A DNA stretch of 64,000 nucleotides, from the NCBI GenBank assembly GCA_021292165.1, contig CM037880.1, positions 144,414,599 through 144,478,598 on the forward strand, written 5' to 3'. The position numbers were made by a program, and so were the translations under genes. This document shows positions 11,931 through 21,459 of the stretch, one piece after another. Position 1 is the first letter of the stretch. Each line of letters starts with the position of its first letter. Under the pieces are notes generated by a model. The model ran no database searches and was not told where the DNA came from. It saw only the letters and a list, made by a program, of their open reading frames with translations. This stretch comes from Shinisaurus crocodilurus. Its lineage: Eukaryota; Chordata; Lepidosauria; Squamata; Shinisauridae.

Positions 11931-12000
11931 AGAGTATATATTTTGCATTCAGAAGGTCCCAGGTCCAATCCCTGGCATCTTCAGGTAGGGCTGGGCAAGA
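11931..12000 (+). mobile_element. tRNA-Ala-derived SINE, head fragment
   Basis: The segment aligns by eye with the tRNA-Ala-like head seen at 39168: AGTAGTAGAGTATATATTTT then TGCATTCAGAAGGTCCCAG, a B-box-like GGTCCAATCCC and a GGCATC 3' end. The A box is decayed. It is an old SINE and not a functional tRNA. Confidence 0.7.
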
Positions 12001-12969
12001 ATTAATTAAACTTCAGTAGAAATATAAACTGACTGACATTAAAATGTGCCATAAATGTGTTGTGGATCTCTGCCTCCCACTGAGAGAATACAAAGGGGAA
12101 TATGTTTTCTCTACTCTTTCCATTAAATTATGAGAAATGGCTTGCAGGGCATCTTAGGACACTGGGAAAGAAAATTAAACAGCTGGATTAGAGTTAGGTT
12201 TTCAATTCCTTTTCTGTAGGATAAAATGTTCACAGCATCTGTTCCCCACTAGATAGAGAGAACACCAGCAAGTTCTTCCCCATTTACTTCAGTGGAAGCG
12301 CAACTGCACCTGCAACAGAGCTTTTTGGATTTTAGACCTGAGCAGATGAATACATGACTATCACTGAAATCTGCTTTGTAATTAACTAGCTTTAACTTCT
12401 GATTTAACACTAAGCTTGAAGTATAGGGAAAGGTTCATCAGTCAAGAGAACCACAAGCCGAGACCAGGACTCACATTAAACCCGCTCTGCTTTTCATTTG
12501 CTACTCAGTGATGGGTGATCCGTGACTCAGGGTGGGGCTTATCTCAGGATGTGTGTGGCTTGTGTGTGGGTTCTGTATACCGAATAATAGCCTCTAAAGT
12601 TTGGAGAGAAAAGCCCTGTGTGGCTATCTATGTCCCAGGGATTCCGGAGCACAGAGGCTCAGTCAGCGTTCAAGATGTCTGCCCAGTCACCACCTCCTCC
12701 TACATCACACAGGAAATGCCATGTGGCTCAGTCCATCTCTTTCAAAAACACAAGGAAAACATGTACCGGTAATCGTTCAAAAACATTTTAAAAGAAATAA
12801 GGTACAAATGGTCCTTGCATACAAATCCATGTGGCATGGGATGGAATCTGAATGCATGTTAATTTCAAATTTAAGCATGTAAAAGCATGCTCTATTTCTT
12901 CTAAGTGTCAGCATACAAAACAGACTTGTGTTTAATAAATACTAGTAATTTTTCCTTGCAAGTTTAATT
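12001..12969. other. Non-coding, no recognised element
   Basis: Low-copy sequence. Short ORFs (85 and 93 codons at 12515-12882) overlap in different frames and show no recognisable domain. Confidence 0.45.
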
Positions 12970-13075
12970 AGACCTGTGCTGGATCAGACCGAAGGCCTAT
13001 CTAGTCCAGAATTCTGTCCCCACAGTGGCCAATAGCGGTTGCTACTAAAAGATATCCAGTTTTCTCAACCCAGGA
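12970..13075. repeat. Old interspersed repeat fragment
   Basis: The text GACCTGTGCTGGATCAGACC, AGGCCTATCTAGTCCAG and CCCCACAGTGGCCAATAG resembles the 3' region of a common reptile SINE/LINE family (compare the inverted GAACTAGATGGACCTTGG at about 61170). The family could not be fixed. Confidence 0.5.
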
Positions 13076-13103
13076 ATTCAGCCCTTGAGAAGCACATACG
13101 TAT

Positions 13104-13521
13104 ACTCATTGACCAGGTTCGCATGATCATCTGGAAAAGAAGCTACAGTGGCTTCTTTTCCCCGCCCCCACACGAGTTTCCCAATCGTGCCTAATTTAAT
13201 TAGGAATTTGCTAAATTCCCCTTGCGGCGTGCAGCTTGCCATGTCATCCCAACCCAGAGGGGTGCAGGGCGGTGTGTGTGTGTGTGTGTGTGTGTGTGTG
13301 GCTTTAAAACCACCCCAGAACCCTACAATAAGCCATGGGTTCTGGGATGGTTTCAAAGCCACCCCCGCCACACACCTCTCTGGTTTGGATGAGACACGGC
13401 AAGCTGTGCACCGTGAGAGTAATTAGGCAAATTGCGTGCTGCATGCCTCGCAGGCGTGGGGCAGGGAGAAGAAGCCACCTTAGCTTCTTTTGCCAATGAT
13501 TGTGTGAAGCTGGCCGGGGTG
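13104..13521. mobile_element. Foldback element with internal (GT)15
   Basis: The outer ends GACCAGGTTCGCATGATCAT and ATGATTGTGTGAAGCTGGCC are diverged inverted copies. The arms continue through AGAAGCTACAGTGGCTTCTT / AGAAGCCACCTTAGCTTCTT to a centre near 13320 with GGTTCTGGGATGGTTT. A (GT)15 run occupies 13271-13300 in the left arm only. The ends resemble those at 55141-55165. Confidence 0.75.
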
Positions 13522-13751
13522 GGTTGCAGTGGAAACTGGATAGCTGTGAAGAAAAGATCCCACCATCATGTCTGCCCAGCCCTGCCAAACAATATCTGCA
13601 TTCTTTGTCTGCAAGCTTTCATTGCCTCTGTTTAAGAAGTTGTACGGCGCAATAGAGAAGTGGAGGGAAGGGGTTTTTGACCATATGGATGTAGAGCAGG
13701 TCCGCAGGTCTGGTAACATACCAAGCTAAAGTCACGTCACCAGCCATATGG

Positions 13752-13776
13752 GTGTGTGTGTGTGTGTGTGTGTGTG
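13752..13776. repeat. (GT)n microsatellite
   Basis: About 25 bp of uninterrupted GT, followed by a short GAGT variation. Confidence 0.9.
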
Positions 13777-13944
13777 AGTGAGTGACCTGCCAGGTTCTTG
13801 ACATCCCCTCTATTTTTGAAGTCCTAAGCAGGCACCAAACCAGGTTTATCAAGCCCCCTGGTGGGCACCATACATAGCTGGTGGTTTGCATTCAAATTCA
13901 GGTCAGGTAGCAGGCAAGGCAGTCAGAATTTGAATTAGGTACTC

Positions 13945-14292
13945 ACCATTTTGTGGCCAACATATCCCTGCGGGCTTCTCATTAAGGCCGCTGCCACTAT
14001 TTTGAATATTTGAGCTGCAGCGGGGGCACGCCTTAGCTTGTCATTATGTGTGAACCTGGCGATGGTGAGTTGTTGGGATGGTTGACAAGCCACCCAAATC
14101 CATGGGCTGTTTCAGGGTTGTGTGTGGCTTGTTAAGCACCCCAACAACCCACCCTTGTCAGGTTTGCACGTAATGACAAGCTATAGTGCACCTGTGCCGT
14201 GGCTCGAATATTTAAAATGGCAGCAGCTGCCACAGCAAGAAATCCCACAGGGAAATTCACCCATGGTGGCTTCTTGTTACATGCGAACTGGC
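13945..14292. mobile_element. Foldback element
   Basis: The arms are inverted and centred near 14115: TAGCTTGTCATTATGTGTGA / TTTGCACGTAATGACAAGCT, GAGTTGTTGGGATGGTTGAC / CACCCCAACAACCC, and GCTGCCACTATTTTGAATAT / ATATTTAAAATGGCAGCAGC. It lies about 190 bp upstream of the candidate exon. Confidence 0.75.
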
Positions 14293-14484
14293 TCTGTGAG
14301 TATGAGCGGAGTGTATTTTCTTCTCCCCTGCACACCTGGGATCAAGGGTCAGACTTCCAAGCAGCTTGAGTCCTGAAATCTTTCTTTGTAGAAATTAAGT
14401 GCTGCCTAAAGTGATATATTTGCTATTGAGTAAATGTTGCCTACATATGCCTTCTTCACTGACTTGTGTAATGTATCATTGCAG

Positions 14485-14578
14485 AACACTGAAGCCACAG
14501 CGGAGGAAGTTGACGTTAAAGCAAGCACCAAACCAGCCCAGCTAACCCAGGAACCCTCGGAAGACAATGAAGTTTTTG
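14485..14578 (+). CDS. Candidate internal coding exon (94 bp), unidentified gene
   Basis: This is the only stretch that looks like a spliced protein-coding exon. Upstream is a pyrimidine-leaning tract (CCTTCTTCACTGACTTG) with a CTGAC branch-point-like motif whose A (14462) lies 22 nt before the acceptor CATTGCAG at 14477-14484. Downstream is the donor G|GTATGT at 14579. Only one forward frame is open across the exon, beginning AAC ACT GAA; the other two contain stops. It encodes 31 residues plus one base (entry phase 0, exit phase 1). The peptide is acidic and Glu/Thr/Ala-rich (it includes TEATAEEVDVKASTKPAQ), like a disordered linker. I do not recognise the protein. It contains several CpGs, unlike the surrounding AT-rich DNA. 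No second exon was found, which fits very long introns. Chance remains possible for so short an exon. Confidence 0.5.
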
Positions 14579-14763
14579 GTATGTATCCTAAGAACTAGAG
14601 ACGTTATGCTTCACACCCTAACTATGCCATTGTTTGTAACCTTAAGGACGATATCCACATCTGTGAACTGTTGCTGGGTTAAATGGAAGATTTCTGGAAG
14701 CTTTGTACTCTCCTAAGCCTGCAGTTCTAAGTTCCGGTACTGCAAAGAAAGCTTTATTTAAAT

Positions 14764-14899
14764 CAGAGGTGGGCAACTTGTGGCCCTCCAGATGTTTTGG
14801 CCTACAACTCGCATCAGCCCTAGCCAGCTTAGCCAAGGGTGAAGGATCATGGGAGTTGTAGGCCAAAACATCTGGAGGATCACAAGTTGCCTACCCCTG
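14764..14899. mobile_element. Non-autonomous hAT MITE (palindromic)
   Basis: The ends CAGAGGTGGGCAACTTG and CAAGTTGCCTACCCCTG are inverted copies. They are flanked by a perfect 8-bp duplication, ATTTAAAT, at 14756-14763 and 14900-14907. It is the same family as the copy at 6572 and lies about 185 bp downstream of the candidate exon. Confidence 0.95.
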
Positions 14900-14907
14900 A
14901 TTTAAAT

Positions 14908-15416
14908 GGATGCGATTGAGGTCAAAGTAGATGTGATGGCTGTCTACGAGTGTGTGGGTAAAGAGTGCAAAACCTGTAGCTTACCTGCCTGTAGTGCAAA
15001 GTCTGTTCCTAAGCACTTTTTTCCTCAGGTCAGCCTTGATACCAGATTGTGACCAGCTGGGATAGAAGTGCTTTGGGAGAGTTGCTGCAGGCAGGAAGAC
15101 GATCCTTCACCCACCTGCCCTCTTGTTAAAACTGCACACAAACATACCCTCACCCTCTTTCTATATGATTTGGGCCGTTCATATTTATGACTGATGGAGA
15201 CATTTACATGTAGCCAATGGCAGTAACATTGTTTTGCATTAACTTTTCTGTTTCAACTAAAATGGCATAAATATGCTCTTTCTGACATAAATATACTCTT
15301 TCTGCAACTATTCATTCTTTTTCTTTGCTCAGTCTACACCTTTTCAAAATGTTAAATGCTGTGTTTTGATTTGAGAAATGTGTGTTTAATAAGAGGAGAT
15401 GTCCTGTTCTGATGAA
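14908..15416. other. Non-coding, no recognised element
   Basis: Contains a short near-repeat of ATAAATATGCTCTTTCTG / ATAAATATACTCTTTCTG at about 15267-15305. Otherwise I see nothing nameable. Confidence 0.4.
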
Positions 15417-15690
15417 ATTTATTGATTTATTTGTTTATTGTATTTCTAGATTGCCCATCTAGCCGGTAACCCAGCGACTCTGGCCAATGTACAATATAAA
15501 ATGAAGCAAAACAGAATAAAATACACTTAAAACAATATAAAATTTTAAAATCCTAACCCACCCCATATTCCCACCTGAAATGCCAGGTTTTTAATGAATG
15601 GTGGAGGCTCATCAAGGAGGGGGCATGGCAGAGGTCACTGGGGAGAGAGTTCCACAGTTTGGGAAGAGGGCCACAGAAAAGGCCCTCTTC
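15417..15690 (-). mobile_element. L2/CR1-type LINE 3' fragment
   Basis: On the minus strand it runs from decayed coding sequence (GTGGAACTCTCTCCCCAGTG) through ATATGGGGTGGGTTAGGAT to an A/T-rich UTR and AATAAACAAATAAATCAAT. It is closely related to the copies at 46066 and 53431. Confidence 0.85.
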
Positions 15691-15849
15691 CCACAAATAC
15701 AAATATCTATGTATTTGTGCAAGTTGGGTTTCTTAAATATCTTCTGAGTCCTGACTAGGGATGGGGCAGATCCTTCAAGCTAAATCTCACCATGGCTTTC
15801 ATTTTTCCACTGCCATCCTGATTCTGTACGGGGGTTTTCCGCACAGAGA

Positions 15850-15990
15850 TGTGCTGTGCACATATTTTTGTGTGTATTTTTCAAATGTATGCATTTTTGT
15901 ATGCATGCACCCCTTGACTGAAACATGTTTGTGTGCATTTTAGAAATGTACAGTTTTCTTTGTGCATTTTTCAAATGTGCTCATGTTAAT
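15850..15990. repeat. Degenerate tandem repeat (TTTGTGTGCATTTTTCAAAT-like)
   Basis: Variants of a TGTGCATTTTTCAAATGTG phrase recur at about 15868, 15930 and 15960 with irregular spacing. The array is old and imperfect. Confidence 0.5.
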
Positions 15991-16212
15991 GGATGATTTT
16001 GTTTGTTTTGTGGAATGCATCACACGCTTGGAAATGCCTGGATTTCCAACTGCAAATTAGTTTGGGTCCAAGTTTGCTTCCGGAAGCAACAGGTTGGACA
16101 AATCCGTAAAAAAAAACCTTGACAGACCAGTGTGAATTTCTCAACCGTCCCTACTCTTTACTAGGAGTGTGGGTTGTTGTTTTTTGTCAAGCAGTGTATA
16201 AACCAAGTACCG

Positions 16213-16500
16213 TAAGGCCAGAATTAGACATTGCAGAGCAGGACAAAATAGTGTCTTCTCTTCTTCTTTTCTCAAAACACATGTCATGACATCACTGCAA
16301 TGTGAATTTTCCTGCCCTTGCACGCTGGAGCCAGTGAAAATGAACTGTGGTGGGGAAAATTGCAGTGATGTCATGTCACCCTTTTTGTGAGTGATGTCAA
16401 ATCGTACATAACCAGATGTTACTAGAGAAGAGAGGGGGAGATGTGTGGCTACTGCTTTCGGCAGTAACTGCACTGCACCGTAACGTTTAGCTCCAGTCTG
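16213..16500. mobile_element. Foldback element
   Basis: The inner arms CATGACATCACTGCAAT and ATTGCAGTGATGTCATG are exact inverted copies around a loop at about 16310-16355. The outer arms show TTAGACATTGCAGAG-like ends. The 136-codon minus frame here is a by-product of the element. Confidence 0.65.
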
Positions 16501-16899
16501 AATGTCTTTAAGCAATATTTGATTTGTTGAAGCTTTCGATTTAGGTTTCAAACCATGTCCCAGCTCAGGTTTTTCACTTTTTATTTAGCTATTAATTTCG
16601 TCTAAAGGTAAGTAAATGAAATATGTTAAATGGCTTTCCCAATCTGGAAGACAAAATGGAGGGGAACAATTAGAATGATCCAACATATACTGCGTACAGG
16701 TCCACATTTTGTTATATGGGAATTTAGATGACATTTTAAAATAAGTAAAGTTTTTACGAAGTCAGTAGACTATGTAAGTAGTAATTTGATCACCAGCTAC
16801 GGAGGAGGTGAGTGAAGACTTTCCAAAGTTAGAAATGAATCGGACAGAAGGGGGAGATATAGGTCTAAATTTTCTACATGATATAGTGTGTCAAACAAC

Positions 16900-16975
16900 C
16901 CATTCCTATACATGTTTACTCAGAAATAAGTTCCATACCACTGAGGTTAATGAGATTTGCTTCCAAATAAAAATA
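16900..16975. mobile_element. Palindromic MITE (TTACTCAGAAGTAAGTCCCA family), fragment
   Basis: CCTATACATGTTTACTCAG, then AAATAAGTTCCATACC, then TGAGGTTAATGAGATTTGC match one arm and the centre of the element seen more completely at 19356 and 49093. Confidence 0.6.
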
Positions 16976-17302
16976 TACAACTTCACACAAGGTAGAGCTT
17001 CTTGGAGGAACATGTGTATGTACTGCTGTGCAAGTACACATCTGGGAAAGCGGAAGCTAGGATTGGCTGCAGCTTCTTAGTCCATGTACATTATGTGTAC
17101 ATCTGGCACACTATGCACATGTATAATTGTCAAATATGAGGATGTGTTACGTCCTCTTAGAAGTTTCACATTGTGTTGAGATTCTGTTACTTACATGGAA
17201 CCTCCTGAGAGACCCGTAACTTTGAGGACAAAAAATCCCTGGCTTATAGGAACGGAGATACTTTACATGCTATTTTTGGAAGGTTTTTGTATACCGTTAT
17301 GT

Positions 17303-17345
17303 TCTAAAAATAACAAAGAGTCTTGTGGCACCTTAAAGACTAACA
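17303..17345 (+). mobile_element. AACAAAGAGTCTTGTGGCACC-family terminal fragment
   Basis: It matches the left end of the palindromic element at 35927-36152: AACAAAGAGTCTTGTGGCAC then CTTAAAGACTAACAAATT. Only one arm is present, and an antisense SINE follows directly. Confidence 0.65.
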
Positions 17346-17354
17346 AATTTTGTT

Positions 17355-17482
17355 ATGGCACAAGCTATTTATCACCTTTTTACCCTGCCCTTCCTCCAGG
17401 AACTCTGGGCAATGTACAGTGTTTTTCCCTTCCCATTTTATCTCTACAACAAGCCTGTGAGGTAGGCGAGCCTGAGAGATAA
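17355..17482 (-). mobile_element. CORE/MIR-like SINE, 3' part
   Basis: It is an antisense copy of the SINE 3' region: TTTTTACCCTGCCCTTCCTC, then ACAACAAGCCTGTGAGGTAG and GCGAGCCTGAGAGA. The tRNA-like head is absent. Confidence 0.65.
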
Positions 17483-17732
17483 TTACCGAACAAGCTTCAT
17501 GACTCTGTGGCAAACTGAATGCGGATCTCTCTAGTCTGAGACTGCTACTCCATACTGGCTCTCTTAAGTTAGGGTTATCCACAACGTGGTCAGAAGAAAC
17601 AGCTTACACATGATCTTTCTTATGACCACATTGTGATTTAATTGAAGAGTTAATTTACTACTATTTTACTAGGATTTTATTATTATTTTGTTATTTCCAC
17701 CTTCAGTTTGCCTGCCTCACACAAACAAACCC

Positions 17733-18012
17733 TCAGGTATCTCCCTCTTTTCTTTCAAAACCCTCTTCAAACTTACTTGTTCCGCAAAGACTTTGTTTAA
17801 CTCCTGCTTCATCATTCCCAACCAAAATAAACCTTAAGTACATATAACTACATTTCTGTATATTCACCCTTATTACTCTTGCCTTTCCTTTTCCCTTACC
17901 CTGTTGGAATTTAGATTGTAAGATCCTTGGGGGTGGGACTGATCTTTTTTGCTTATGTTAATTTATAAAATGCTATATACGTTGATAGCACTATGTAAAA
18001 TAATAATAACAA
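17733..18012 (+). mobile_element. L2-type LINE 3' end
   Basis: The decayed C-terminal coding text (TTTCAAAACCCTCTTCAAAC, then CTTACTTGTTCCGCAAAG) is followed by TTAGATTGTAAGATCCTTGG GGTGGGAC and AATTTATAAAATGCTATA, the usual L2 3' UTR layout, ending in ATAATAATAA. It is 5' truncated. Confidence 0.75.
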
Positions 18013-18521
18013 CTAATAGTGGCACAGTTCACTTTTCCAAAAGATCTGGGGTGGAGGTGGGGTGGAGCAGGAGGGAGCCTGCAATCAAACTTTTGCTTCT
18101 GTAGCCTTTGAATGTGTTAAAAAGCTAGCGGGGAGCTATTTTAAACAACAATTTTCTCAACATATTGAGAAGAAGTCAGACTATATTGCCTGTGTGAACA
18201 CAGTGAACCTAGATTGTCAGCATGTGTACTCAAAGGTAAGTCCCACTGTGTTCATAGGACTGTAATCTAGATATCTTGCATTTCCCAGCATGTGGCTTAA
18301 GTGGTTTCTTAAAAGAAAGAAAACAACTATGAAAGATGTGAGGAAGATATCATTATGCTGTATTTTTTTTAACAAAAAAAGTGTCGACCAGGATTTTACA
18401 GTCTCAATATCCTTTCATGTATCATGGCAAGAGGAGAATCCAAGGCCATTTTTGATATATAAATTTGGTAAGCATGGGACAAAATGACAATTAAATGAGT
18501 AATGAACTTTTCTCTACAAAA
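18013..18521. other. Mostly non-coding; one MITE trace
   Basis: GTACTCAAAGGTAAGTCCCA with TTCATAGGACTGTAATC at about 18227-18268 is one arm of the TTACTCAGAAGTAAG MITE family. Its GGTAAGT is therefore not a splice donor. The rest is unrecognised. Confidence 0.45.
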
Positions 18522-18529
18522 CTCTAGAG

Positions 18530-18943
18530 CAGGGGTTCTCAACCAGGGGGGAATCTCCGGGGGGGGGGGCATTTTAGGGTTTCAGGGAGGGAATTGGGAC
18601 CACAGACTCATACTGTTGGAATACTGATCTTTCTACAAATTACAATTCTACAGATTGTACATAATCTACAGGACATCACACATTATTGGATGGCACAGAT
18701 TAAATTAAAAATAAAGATAAGTATTTCACTTGTTATCTGTGCAAATATTCCATTTATACTGTGCAAATATTCCATTGGTACGTAATGTATATGTACCAAT
18801 ATAGAAAAAATAAAAGATTTTCAATATTATATGCATATTATTTGGAATGTAACTTTTGAGTCAGACGATCTTGGAAAGGGAGGAATGACCTTCTGACATA
18901 TGGTGGAAAGGGTGCATGGAGCAAAAAAGGTTGAGAACCACTG
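18530..18943. mobile_element. Non-autonomous hAT element, 414 bp
   Basis: The ends CAGGGGTTCTCAACC and GGTTGAGAACCACTG are near-perfect inverted repeats. A perfect 8-bp target duplication, CTCTAGAG, lies at 18522-18529 and 18944-18951. The end sequence resembles Charlie-type hAT elements. The interior is AT-rich, with a G-run near 18558-18568 and no transposase. Confidence 0.95.
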
Positions 18944-18951
18944 CTCTAGAG

Positions 18952-19355
18952 CAAACCTGGCCACCACCATGCCTTTGCCAAGAAGCAGACATGAGTGGCA
19001 AAGGAATGCTCTGCTTGGACTACAGTCACATCATGTGCCTAGAGTTGCATTCTGCTTTACTTTCTGAAAAAGGGCCTCAGCAAAGGAGGAGAGCCATTTT
19101 TGCATGCCATGCACATCATGCCACAGGGAATTCTGTCAAGTGGTAGGAACCTCTGTGGTCTTGCTTCTCCCCAGTAGGTTCAAAGCAAAAGAAAGGAAGC
19201 TGCTGTAGGCCTAAACCTTGATTTTTAATAGAGGATAGGTATTGACTTCCTGTGCAATCCCCCCAAAAAATTTCACCCCCAGGTCATTGAATTTACAAAT
19301 CAGGAAATCCCCTTGGGGGCTCTCCTTTTGTTTATGAGTTGGGGGATAACCTTAG
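18952..19355. other. Non-coding, no recognised element
   Basis: An open frame of 76 codons at 18916-19146 begins inside the hAT terminus, so it is not real. Confidence 0.4.
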
Positions 19356-19444
19356 ACTGCAAGCCTACACACACTTACCTGGGAGTAAACCCCATTGAAC
19401 TTAATGGGATTTACATCTGAGTAGGCATGCCTAGGATTGCACTG
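19356..19444. mobile_element. Palindromic MITE (TTACTCAGAAGTAAGTCCCA family)
   Basis: The arms GCCTACACACACTTACCTGG and GAGTAGGCATGCCTAGG pair around a centre CCCATTGAACTTAATGGG. It is about 89 bp. Other copies or fragments lie near 16900, 18227, 22782, 25196, 35798, 49093 and 57718. Confidence 0.75.
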
Positions 19445-20273
19445 TAAAGCTCTTATTAGATCCATATATTCTGTGAGATGCAGATGGGACCGCTGTTAGA
19501 GTGATGGGATTCTTCCTCTCTTATAGTTCCTTCTACATGTAGAGTGGACTATGGCAATGTACTTTACCTGCTGGCACTGACGCAGCTGACTCCTTGTTAA
19601 CTGGAGTGATTGAGCAATATAAACGTAATTCCTTTTTTGCTTCTGGAGGCAACCTAACACATTAATCATCTATTAAAGCCTAAACGGTATGGGAAACTCT
19701 TGTGTTTGAAAGCTGTCTTGCATGCCACATTAAAGCAACTGCCAGCCAGTTTCTTGAAAGATGTTGCTATCTTCATTGTACATCAAACAGATGGAATAAG
19801 TGGCAAAGGGTGATCCACTACACAAGCATTCATTTCTGAAATAGACCAGTGCAACAGAAGAACAAATTAGGTATGTTGGGAATGGAATAGAGATTGAGAA
19901 TCTTATTATGTATCTGTACAAGAGGTTTTCATTCAGTGCTTTAAAATCTCTTTTGCTAGTTACTAGCAATAAAATACATTTGTTCCAGTTGTAGTCATAT
20001 TCAGCAACAATGGTTAATAAGCTGCTAGGGATCCAAATTCAGACATAATACTTACTTAGCAAGCAAGCTTTCTATTATCATGTTTGCTGCTAAGGAGTTT
20101 CCTAAGCTTAATCAGTAATGAAGAACAATGAAAGGAGGGACATCAAATATAATGACAGATAAAAAATTTAAGACCAAACTACAGACAAGTAAATAGCTAC
20201 TCACTTGGTTATCCATGGCACTTAAGAATTGCTTCCTGGCAATGAGCAAGGGAAGAGAGTTGTGTTCTGTTGT

Positions 20274-20274
<1 letters not shown>
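19445..20274. other. Non-coding, no recognised element
   Basis: Low-copy AT-rich sequence with ORFs of at most 79 codons and no recognised repeat. Confidence 0.4.
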
Positions 20275-20316
<42 letters not shown>

Positions 20317-20348
20317 CTCCTCCTCCTCCTCCTCCTCCTCCTCCTCCT
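20275..20348. repeat. Compound triplet microsatellite (GAT)14(CTC)10
   Basis: Fourteen GAT units are followed directly by a pure TCC/CTC run of about 31 bp. The second block is strand-asymmetric (all-pyrimidine on +). Open frames of 109 and 142 codons on the minus strand are products of these triplets. Confidence 0.95.
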
Positions 20349-20534
20349 GGTACAGATAGTGTGCCATAAATATAATGTATAGGTATGTAGGGTTAGGATT
20401 GCCAAGTTTTTCATGAGCTGCTGGTTCTGTGCTTTTAACAACAGCCTGATCTGTAGACACTAGGAGGTGGCAGTGCATCTCTCCATGCTGAAATCCATCA
20501 CCTGTTGTTATCTCCCAACAAGCTACTGTTAAAG

Positions 20535-20728
20535 CAGGGGTTGGGAACCTCGGGTAGGGAACCTCAGGCCTGTGGCCAAATCCAGCCCTCTGGCACTCTG
20601 GGTTTCCCCAGAAGTCCACACCCCTTTCCTCAACCACTGATTGCCCACCCTTGATTTGATGGCTTCCAGGCTTTTGCTTCTCTGAAACTGAATTTGGCCC
20701 TAGGGCTGAAAGAGGTTTCCCACTGCTG
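20535..20728. mobile_element. Non-autonomous hAT element, 194 bp
   Basis: The ends CAGGGGTTGGGAACC and GGTTTCCCACTGCTG are inverted repeats with mismatches, flanked by a perfect 8-bp duplication TGTTAAAG (20527-20534 and 20729-20736). The interior (CCAGCCCTCTGG, TTTCCCCAGAAG) matches the larger relative at 40062. Confidence 0.95.
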
Positions 20729-20756
20729 TGTTAAAGGAACAAGAGAAAGTCAAGCT

Positions 20757-20771
20757 CCCCCCCCCCCCCCC
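20757..20771. repeat. C15 homopolymer
   Basis: Fifteen uninterrupted C. A run of this length is error-prone in sequencing, so its exact length is uncertain. Confidence 0.9.
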
Positions 20772-20965
20772 AGTCATTTAGTGATTCTGATATTAACCAG
20801 TAAGATTTGCGGACTTACAGCAAATACTGTGCTGAAAAAAACCTCAAAATTGGGAGGACTTTCAATATATAGAAGGCATGAAGTTGGATCTTGTTCCTTC
20901 TGTGTCCTATTGTTCTCAAATGATTTAAGATTTATACAGCACCATTGGTGTCATGAAAAAACTCT

Positions 20966-21067
20966 ACTATATATGAAATGTTGCCAGTTAAACAAGCTGA
21001 AGCCACAGTTCCCCAGGCAAAGACTAGAATGCTTCATTGCCTGCCAAGGCAACATTTCATATATAGT
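20966..21067. repeat. Perfect 20-bp inverted repeat with a 62-bp loop
   Basis: ACTATATATGAAATGTTGCC (20966-20985) is repeated as its exact complement at 21048-21067. The loop shows no clear pairing. It could be the remnant of a palindromic MITE or a hairpin transcript; the sequence does not decide between them. Confidence 0.85.
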
Positions 21068-21103
21068 GAAGACAAATTCCCAGGACCTTCCCAACTCTTA
21101 GTG

Positions 21104-21459
21104 GCTGTGTTTAGAAATTACACTGAGCCATCAATCCTGGCTTTATAAAGCATGATGTGTATGAGCAGTGCACTGGTACATGTAGTCCAGTCACTCCCGC
21201 TTCACTCCTTCCTTGGTGCAAGATGGTAAACAAACTAGGAAGCCACAATTAAGTATAGCTTCTTGTTACATCCGAAATGGGGTCCATGGATAATTGTTTC
21301 CAAATGAGCCAGGATCGGAAGCTAGTGTCAGTAAAACTGGGTCAGTAAAACAAACTAGAAGCAGGAGTGAACAGGCTATGTGCACCAGCACACTGCTTGT
21401 ACACATCATGTCTTATTAAACCAGGACTGATGGCTTATCATGACATGCAAACGTGGGCA
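21104..21459. mobile_element. Foldback element
   Basis: The outer arms pair over about 80 bp: GAGCCATCAATCCTGGCTTT / AACCAGGACTGATGGCTTAT and GCATGATGTGTATGAGCAGT / CTGCTTGTACACATCATGTC. A smaller pairing around 21218-21345 uses GTAAACAAACTAGGAAGC / AACAAACTAGAAGC-like text. It is non-coding. Confidence 0.8.

Noticed and set aside
16141..16551. 136-codon minus-strand frame
   Set aside because: It spans a foldback element and has no protein similarity that I recognise.
18230..18245. Splice donor GGTAAGT
   Set aside because: It belongs to the TTACTCAGAAGTAAGTCCCA MITE family, which recurs across the window.
20112..20637. Open frames with poly-Arg, poly-Ser, poly-Glu and poly-Ile
   Set aside because: They are translations of the (GAT)n(CTC)n array on the minus strand.
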